Shown: positions 61,572-64,000 of the stretch, piece after piece
Layout: every line of letters starts with the position of its first letter
How positions within the stretch are numbered: the stretch's first letter is position 1
DNA from: Burkholderia cepacia
GTDB lineage: Bacteria; Pseudomonadota; Gammaproteobacteria; Burkholderiales; Burkholderiaceae
Length of the DNA stretch: 64,000 nt
Assembly (NCBI RefSeq): GCF_001718835.1
Contig: NZ_CP013444.1
Location: 2,852,001 to 2,916,000 of the forward strand
Reading direction: 5' to 3'
Notes under the pieces: generated by a model
What the model saw: only the letters and a program-made list of their open reading frames with translations
Database searches by the model: none
Told to the model about the DNA's origin: nothing
Translations under genes and position numbers: made by a program

Positions 61572-62528
61572 CTACGCCGGCTTCGACCGATCTTCCTGCG
61601 CGAGACGCGTCAGGACCGCCTCGAGGGCGCGAATCTTCGGCTGCGTCGCGCGCTGCGACGGATAGACGAGAAAGTAACCGAGACCGTTCGGCACGACATC
61701 GCTGAACGGCGCCACCAGCGTTCCGGCTTCGAGCCGATCCCTCGCCATCCGCGGATCGCCGATGGCCACGCCATGCCCCTGCTCCGCCGCCGTGAGCGTC
61801 AGTTCGAGGGTATCGAATACGAGCCCGGCCGCCGGGTCGATCTGCGTCGCGCCGAGCGCATCGAGCCAGCATCGCCATTCGTCCCGGCCGCGTCCGGGAT
61901 GAAGCAGATGCGCGTGCGCGAGGTCGGCGACCGACTTCAGCGACGCGGCCAATCCGCTTGCGCACATCGGCGTAAGAGACTCCTCGAACAACGGAACCGA
62001 CACCATCCCAGCCCAGTTCCCGGCGCCGCGCACGACGATTGCATCGACGTCGGCCCCGGTGAAATCCGGCGTGTCGTCCGCCGACGTATGGATGCGCAGC
62101 TCGGTGCGTGCAAGCGCCTGATTGATCGCCGGGAGCCGTGGCAGCAGCCAGCGGATCGCGAAGGTGGACGGCAGCCGCAGCGTGAGAATCGGCGCGGATC
62201 GGGCATGAACGTCCGCGTGACGGGCCAGCTGCATGAGGACGTCGACGGCCACCGTCAGCAATGCGTCGCCTTCCGCGGTGAGCGTCAGCCCCGACGCGTG
62301 ACGCACGAACAGCGCGCACCGGTAATGCGCTTCCAGTTGCTGCACCTGACGGCTCACCGCGCCCTGGGTCCGGCACAAATGGTCGGCGGCCTTGCTGATG
62401 CTGCCGAGTTGCGCGGCCGCGACGAACGCCTGGTACGCCGTCAACGGAGGCAGCGAACGCGTGAGATCGGCCAGCGGGTATGCATGCGGCGCATGCCCGG
62501 ATTGCGGATTTTTCGATGGTTCGGTCAT
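61572..62528 (-). CDS. LysR-family regulator (GcvA type)
   Basis: This 318-residue protein starts at the ATG at 62528. The helix-turn-helix is at about residues 27-85 (AYQAFVAAAQLGSISKAADHLCRTQGAVSRQVQQLE), with a LysR substrate domain after it. It is divergent from the NTF2-like gene at 62605 and may regulate it. Confidence 0.82.
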   Translation of the reverse strand: MTEPSKNPQSGHAPHAYPLADLTRSLPPLTAYQAFVAAAQLGSISKAADHLCRTQGAVSRQVQQLEAHYRCALFVRHASGLTLTAEGDALLTVAVDVLMQLARHADVHARSAPILTLRLPSTFAIRWLLPRLPAINQALARTELRIHTSADDTPDFTGADVDAIVVRGAGNWAGMVSVPLFEESLTPMCASGLAASLKSVADLAHAHLLHPGRGRDEWRCWLDALGATQIDPAAGLVFDTLELTLTAAEQGHGVAIGDPRMARDRLEAGTLVAPFSDVVPNGLGYFLVYPSQRATQPKIRALEAVLTRLAQEDRSKPA

Positions 62529-62604
62529 CGGTGCATCGCTATCGTAGTTGCGCCGGCGTCGGGTTGGCGCTTGCGGCCGGCATGTCGACAATCAGCGGAG
62601 AGTA

Positions 62605-63006
62605 ATGATGGTTTCATCGTCGGAGGCACTATACACGCGGCAGGTGGATGCTTACCTGAAGGCGCTGGAGCGCGGCGACACCGCTGCGATCTGCGCGTTG
62701 TTCACGCCGGATGCGCGGATTTTTTCGCCGTTTCTCGGCTGGATGGAGCCCGGGCCCTTCTTTGAAAAGGTCGAGTCGGCGTCCGGGCAGAGCAGGATCA
62801 CGCCGATCGACATCTGCGTCAGCGCGACCGGCGCGCGTCGGGCGACCGGTTACTTCGTCTACGACTGGGGACTGAAGGACGGTTCCTCGGTTCGATTCGA
62901 ATGCGTCGACGTATTCGAATTCGACGACAGCGGACTCATCGTGCGCATGGTCATCGTCTACGACACGCATCCGGTGCGCAATGCGGTCGGCGACAAATAC
63001 GCGTAG
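62605..63006 (+). CDS. NTF2-like (SnoaL/DUF4440-type) protein
   Basis: This 133-residue cone-fold protein has GGAG upstream of a double ATG (62605 and 62608). The pattern ALERGDTAAICALFTPDARIFSP with the later FDDSGLIVRMVIVYD is typical of nuclear transport factor 2-like small-molecule binding or isomerase proteins. It lies divergent to the LysR gene at 61572. The substrate is unknown. Confidence 0.8.
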   Translation: MMVSSSEALYTRQVDAYLKALERGDTAAICALFTPDARIFSPFLGWMEPGPFFEKVESASGQSRITPIDICVSATGARRATGYFVYDWGLKDGSSVRFECVDVFEFDDSGLIVRMVIVYDTHPVRNAVGDKYA

Positions 63007-63034
63007 CCGGGCATCGGCGTAACAAAGCGATGCT

Positions 63035-63973
63035 TCACACTCGATGCGCCGGCGCACCGCCTTGCGTCATCCGCGCGATCGCCGCGCGTGTCTGCGCGAG
63101 TTCGTCGTCCAGCCAGTCGAGAAACGACCTGACCTGCGGCTCACGCTCCCGCCCGGGCCGGCACAGCGCGACGAAACGCGCGCCGTCGAGCCGCACCGAC
63201 GGCTCGATCGGCGTCAGCGCGCCCCGCTCGACGTGCTCGGCCACCAGCACCGAACTCGCGAGTACGACACCCTGCCCGTGCAGCACGGCCTGCAATGCGT
63301 AATGCTCGTCGTCGTAATGGCGAAACACCGCGCGTTCGAGCCACGCGTCGCGGCCGGCCGCACGGCACCACGACGCCCAGTCGACCGGCAGCGGCACGGC
63401 GCTCTCCCACGCGATCTCGATCAGGTCCAGCCGCCCGTCCGGGCGATTCACGTCGAAGCCGGGCGCCGCATAGGCGCCGAAATACTCGTCGATCAGTTCG
63501 TGCCGGAACAGCGCCGGAAAGTCGCGTGAGGTCGCGCGGATCGCAAGATCGATCCGCGCATCGCGTTCGAGATCGACGATCGTGTTGCCGGTTTCGACCT
63601 TGATGTGCAGTTGCGGATCGGCCTGCTGGAAGCGGCCGAGACGCGGAATCAGCCACATCGCGGCGAATGCGGGCGTGGTGGTCAGCACGAGCGTGCGCTC
63701 GGCCGGCTCGGGCCTGACGGCCTCGAGCCCGCGGCTCAGCGCCAGCAATGCATCGTGACTCGCGCGAAACAGGCGCTCGCCCTCCTCCGTGAGCCGCACG
63801 CCGCTCGCGCCGCGCTCGAACAGCAGCACGCCGAGCCGGCTTTCGAGCGACTTGATCTGGTGCGACACGGCGGCCGGCGTCACGGACAACTCGTCCGCGG
63901 CGGCCTTGAACGCGCCAAGCCGCGCCGACGCTTCGAATACACGCAATGCGGTCAGGGGAAGTTTCGAGAACAC
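63035..63973 (-). CDS. LysR-family regulator (GcvA/AmpR type)
   Basis: This is a complete 312-residue protein. The helix-turn-helix is at residues 8-60 (ALRVFEASARLGAFKAAADELSVTPAAVSHQIKSLE) and the substrate-binding domain follows (LVLTTTPAFAAMWLIPRLGRFQ). The start is at 63973, 27 bases from the right edge of the window. Its target should lie to the right, outside the window, or be the convergent NTF2-like gene. Confidence 0.85.
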   Translation of the reverse strand: MFSKLPLTALRVFEASARLGAFKAAADELSVTPAAVSHQIKSLESRLGVLLFERGASGVRLTEEGERLFRASHDALLALSRGLEAVRPEPAERTLVLTTTPAFAAMWLIPRLGRFQQADPQLHIKVETGNTIVDLERDARIDLAIRATSRDFPALFRHELIDEYFGAYAAPGFDVNRPDGRLDLIEIAWESAVPLPVDWASWCRAAGRDAWLERAVFRHYDDEHYALQAVLHGQGVVLASSVLVAEHVERGALTPIEPSVRLDGARFVALCRPGREREPQVRSFLDWLDDELAQTRAAIARMTQGGAPAHRV

Positions 63974-64000
63974 GGGCAGGGCAAGCCGGACGCGATCCGG

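Noticed and set aside
1..64000. tRNA, rRNA, CRISPR array or replication origin
   Set aside because: No clover-leaf gene, rRNA segment, regularly spaced repeat array or DnaA-box cluster was seen on reading through; a covariance-model search would be needed to exclude small RNAs.

Overview
The window is a GC-rich beta-proteobacterial sequence and most likely comes from the second chromosome of a Burkholderia cepacia complex species. That assignment is inferred from codon use, from ATGA-type gene overlaps, and from the mix of genes: the tail of a type III secretion (T3SS) cluster, a heterotetrameric sarcosine oxidase operon, C4 acid-sugar catabolism, many LysR/GntR/AraC regulators, Rhs toxins and IS remnants. 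No database search was possible, so the species is not determined. I saw no rRNA, tRNA or CRISPR array.

Layout. 1-3.5 kb: end of a T3SS operon (sctT fragment, a proline-rich 577-residue protein) facing a 334-residue effector candidate. That candidate carries a BMT5/DUF2431-like methyltransferase-type domain and has a textbook hrpII box (TTCG-N16-TTCG plus a -10). 3.8-6.3 kb: a small basic ORF, a four-helix membrane protein, an OsmC protein and a 2-hydroxyacid dehydrogenase. 6.5-11.1 kb: a yehZYXW-type quaternary-amine ABC importer with overlapping genes, then a lytic transglycosylase. 11.1-15.3 kb: a branched-chain amino acid binding protein, and a DadA-like oxidase divergent from a MocR-type regulator across a repeat-rich intergenic region.

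15.3-24.0 kb is an Rhs toxin island on the minus strand. A complete Rhs protein has a Tse2-like tip and is followed by its immunity candidate. Next comes an orphan Rhs tip with a deaminase-type toxin and an overlapping immunity gene, then a small ORF, then a third decayed rhs tail containing an in-frame stop. This last piece is cut by an IS4/Tn5-type insertion sequence that has no target duplication. The layout looks like a toxin-tip reservoir.

24.5-33.8 kb: a cytochrome c, then the operon sdaA-soxBDAG-folB-like (sarcosine to glycine, serine deamination, folate link), divergent from a GlxA/SouR-type AraC regulator. 33.9-38.2 kb: a small exported protein, a LysE exporter divergent from a LysR regulator, a VOC protein, a small hypothetical protein and a patatin phospholipase. 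38.3-45.2 kb: a GntR regulator and a complete erythronate/threonate operon (ltnD, otnK, otnC, MFS, otnI, denD). Two dehydrogenases feed the shared 2-oxo-tetronate, which is taken to dihydroxyacetone phosphate.

45.3-47.7 kb: three unrelated small genes, each preceded by a copy of an AAATCGTCGACAAT-like motif, interspersed with another short dispersed repeat. 47.9-50.9 kb: a polar amino acid ABC importer. 51.4-54.1 kb: an AnsP-like permease, then an ATP-grasp pseudogene broken by an amber codon and an IS66 remnant. 54.4-58.4 kb: a cysteine-rich lipoprotein candidate, a 36-residue one-helix membrane protein, and an hcp plus flavin-reductase pair with an NsrR-like palindrome, next to a DUF3079 protein. 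58.6-64 kb: a five-heme cytochrome that joins an alcohol-dehydrogenase-type triheme subunit to a TsdA-like diheme domain, an Asp/Asn hydroxylase, and two LysR regulators flanking an NTF2-like protein.
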